Source: Deltaproteobacteria bacterium
GTDB taxonomy: Bacteria; Desulfobacterota; Dissulfuribacteria; Dissulfuribacterales; QOAL01
Length of the DNA stretch: 7,164 bases
Direction: 5' to 3'
Assembly: GCA_026996955.1 (NCBI GenBank)
Contig: JALWJV010000062.1
Location: forward strand, 1 to 7,164
Positions 5,975-7,164 of the stretch are shown one piece after another. Positions within the stretch are counted from its first letter, which is position 1; each line of letters starts with the position of its first letter. A program made the position numbers and the translations under genes. A model generated the notes under the pieces. That model was not told the DNA's origin. It saw only the letters and a list, made by a program, of their open reading frames with translations, and ran no database searches.

Positions 5975-5976
5975 TC

Positions 5977-7164
5977 TTATTGATGCAGTTGGGCAAGTCC
6001 TTCCAGCAGCCGCTGGTGCAATCCTTCAAATGCCCCGTTTGAAAAGATTGCAATTACATCGCCTTTCTCTGCTGTTACCAGAAGTGTTTCAAGTATGGCC
6101 GTTGCATCCGGCAGGCACTGGGCATTTATACCACGGGCAGAGATATCCTGTGCCAGCTTTTCCGAGGAGAAACGGTCTCCTACAGGCGCCTTTTCAGGGT
6201 CTGGCACAGATCGGACAATTACCATGTCCGCCCTGTCAAAGGCCCTGGAATAACGTTTCTGGAACACTGACCTGCGGCTGGTGTTTGTGCGGGGTTCAAA
6301 TACCACTATAAGCCGCCTGTTGTCATATTTGGCCTTGAGCGCCTCAATGGTGACCTTTACCGCGCTGGGGTGATGTGCAAAGTCATCTATTACGGTAATT
6401 CCTCCAGGTTCGCCACGGACCTCCTGCCGCCGTTTAACCCCCCTGCAAATGGAAAGCCCCCTGGCAAGGTCTTCAGGCTCAAGCCCCAGCTCTGTTCCAA
6501 GGGCAAGCACTGCCAGTGCGTTCAGTGCATTATGCATTCCCGGGAAGGGTATATCCACCTGGCATACAAGGGTTCCGTGTCTCCATGCCTGAAACGTGGT
6601 CCCTGCATGGTGAACCTTTACGTCCTTCAGCTGCCAGTCATCTGAGGGGCTGTCTCCATACCAGGCAACACGGCTGTTTGCACTGTTACAAACTTCGCGC
6701 ACTGCAGGCCACTGGGAGCAGGCAACAAGTACGCCATCTGGATGAATAATACTGGCAAATCCCCGGAACGCCCGTTTTACTGCCTCAATGTCCTGAAAGA
6801 TATCGGCATGGTCAAACTCAATGCTTGTAAGTATTGCCCCAAAGGGGCGGTAATGCATGAACTTTGGCCCCTTGTCAAAAAAGGCCGTGTCATACTCATC
6901 GCCTTCAAGCACAAACCAGGGCGGAGAGCCCTTTTTGAAACCGGCATCGTAACCCTGAAGCATGCCTCCAATCATAAAGCCCGGATCAAGCGAGCAGCCT
7001 GCATCAAGAGCTGAGACCAGCATGGTGGATGTGGTTGTCTTTCCGTGTGTTCCGGCAACCACCAGGGGGTTCCTGTCCTTCAGGAAAAAAAGCTCCATTG
7101 CCTGGGGGAAGGAGATATATGGCACGCCGCTTGAGACCGCTGCCTGGGCCTCAGGGTTGTCCGC
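5977..7164 (-). CDS. mpl: Mpl-type UDP-MurNAc:L-Ala-gamma-D-Glu-meso-DAP ligase, 5' end outside window
   Basis: Mur-ligase family enzyme that, in cell-wall recycling, joins recovered murein tripeptide to UDP-N-acetylmuramate in the cytoplasm with ATP. The frame stays open to the right edge, so 395 residues are visible and roughly 60-70 N-terminal residues, including the UDP-binding glycine-rich segment, lie beyond it. Visible from the cut end: NPEAQAAVSSGVPY; the P-loop GTHGKTTT at 38-45; EGDEYDTAFFDK at 87-98 and EFDHADIF at 116-123, both more typical of Mpl than MurC; PGMHNALNALA at 208-218; DDFAHHPSA at 260-268; FEPRTNTSRR at 289-298; and FSNGAFEGLHQ at 374-384. MurC is the main alternative, but the DEYDTAFFDK, EPRTNT and SNGxFxGxHQ segments favour Mpl. 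A GTG at 7125 is internal, not the start. Confidence 0.88.
   Translation of the reverse strand, partial: ADNPEAQAAVSSGVPYISFPQAMELFFLKDRNPLVVAGTHGKTTTSTMLVSALDAGCSLDPGFMIGGMLQGYDAGFKKGSPPWFVLEGDEYDTAFFDKGPKFMHYRPFGAILTSIEFDHADIFQDIEAVKRAFRGFASIIHPDGVLVACSQWPAVREVCNSANSRVAWYGDSPSDDWQLKDVKVHHAGTTFQAWRHGTLVCQVDIPFPGMHNALNALAVLALGTELGLEPEDLARGLSICRGVKRRQEVRGEPGGITVIDDFAHHPSAVKVTIEALKAKYDNRRLIVVFEPRTNTSRRSVFQKRYSRAFDRADMVIVRSVPDPEKAPVGDRFSSEKLAQDISARGINAQCLPDATAILETLLVTAEKGDVIAIFSNGAFEGLHQRLLEGLAQLHQ

Overview
This 7.2-kb window is a bacterial chromosomal segment carrying housekeeping genes in two convergent groups. Two aminoacyl-tRNA synthetase genes, glnS and gltX, run rightward. An mpl-tgt-yajC group runs leftward and enters from the right edge, where mpl is cut by the window. 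A strong two-sided terminator at 4328-4362 separates the groups. The gene content (GlnRS alongside a GluRS with a CxC...YxxxC zinc site, an Mpl-type murein peptide ligase, Tgt and YajC) indicates a Gram-negative bacterium. The GluRS resembles those I associate with Desulfobacterota (the former Deltaproteobacteria). That placement comes from remembered sequence style and was not checked by a search.

Layout: 1-208 is AT-rich sequence with no recognisable gene. 209-433 holds a repeat element, followed by about 100 bp of leader and glnS (536-2278). A second, inverted repeat copy lies at 2293-2471, before gltX (2541-4031). A third copy occupies the convergent spacer (about 4075-4313), followed by the terminator. 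Leftward, yajC (4394-4765) is the last gene, preceded by tgt (4800-5909). A truncated fourth repeat copy lies at 5919-5974, and mpl runs from 5977 to the right edge.

The genes share general themes: charging of tRNA with Gln and Glu, queuosine modification of tRNA (Tgt), the Sec accessory protein YajC, and recycling of cell-wall peptides (Mpl). The tgt-yajC pair is a common bacterial neighbourhood, but secD and secF are not downstream here.

The unusual feature is a family of non-coding elements. Each full copy has a 179-bp core that is an almost complete imperfect palindrome, with ends TGGTAAATGG/CCATTTACCA and a 28-nt loop. Three full copies, about 96-97% identical, and one truncated copy occupy every intergenic space longer than 60 bp in the window. 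An outer layer of arms (GTATCTATTCAG / CTGAAYAGTTAC) surrounds the core. One copy is bracketed by a 9-bp direct repeat, CGACCTGGA, which looks like a target-site duplication. This makes a MITE-like or palindromic repeat family, mobilised from elsewhere, the best candidate here for something not yet described.
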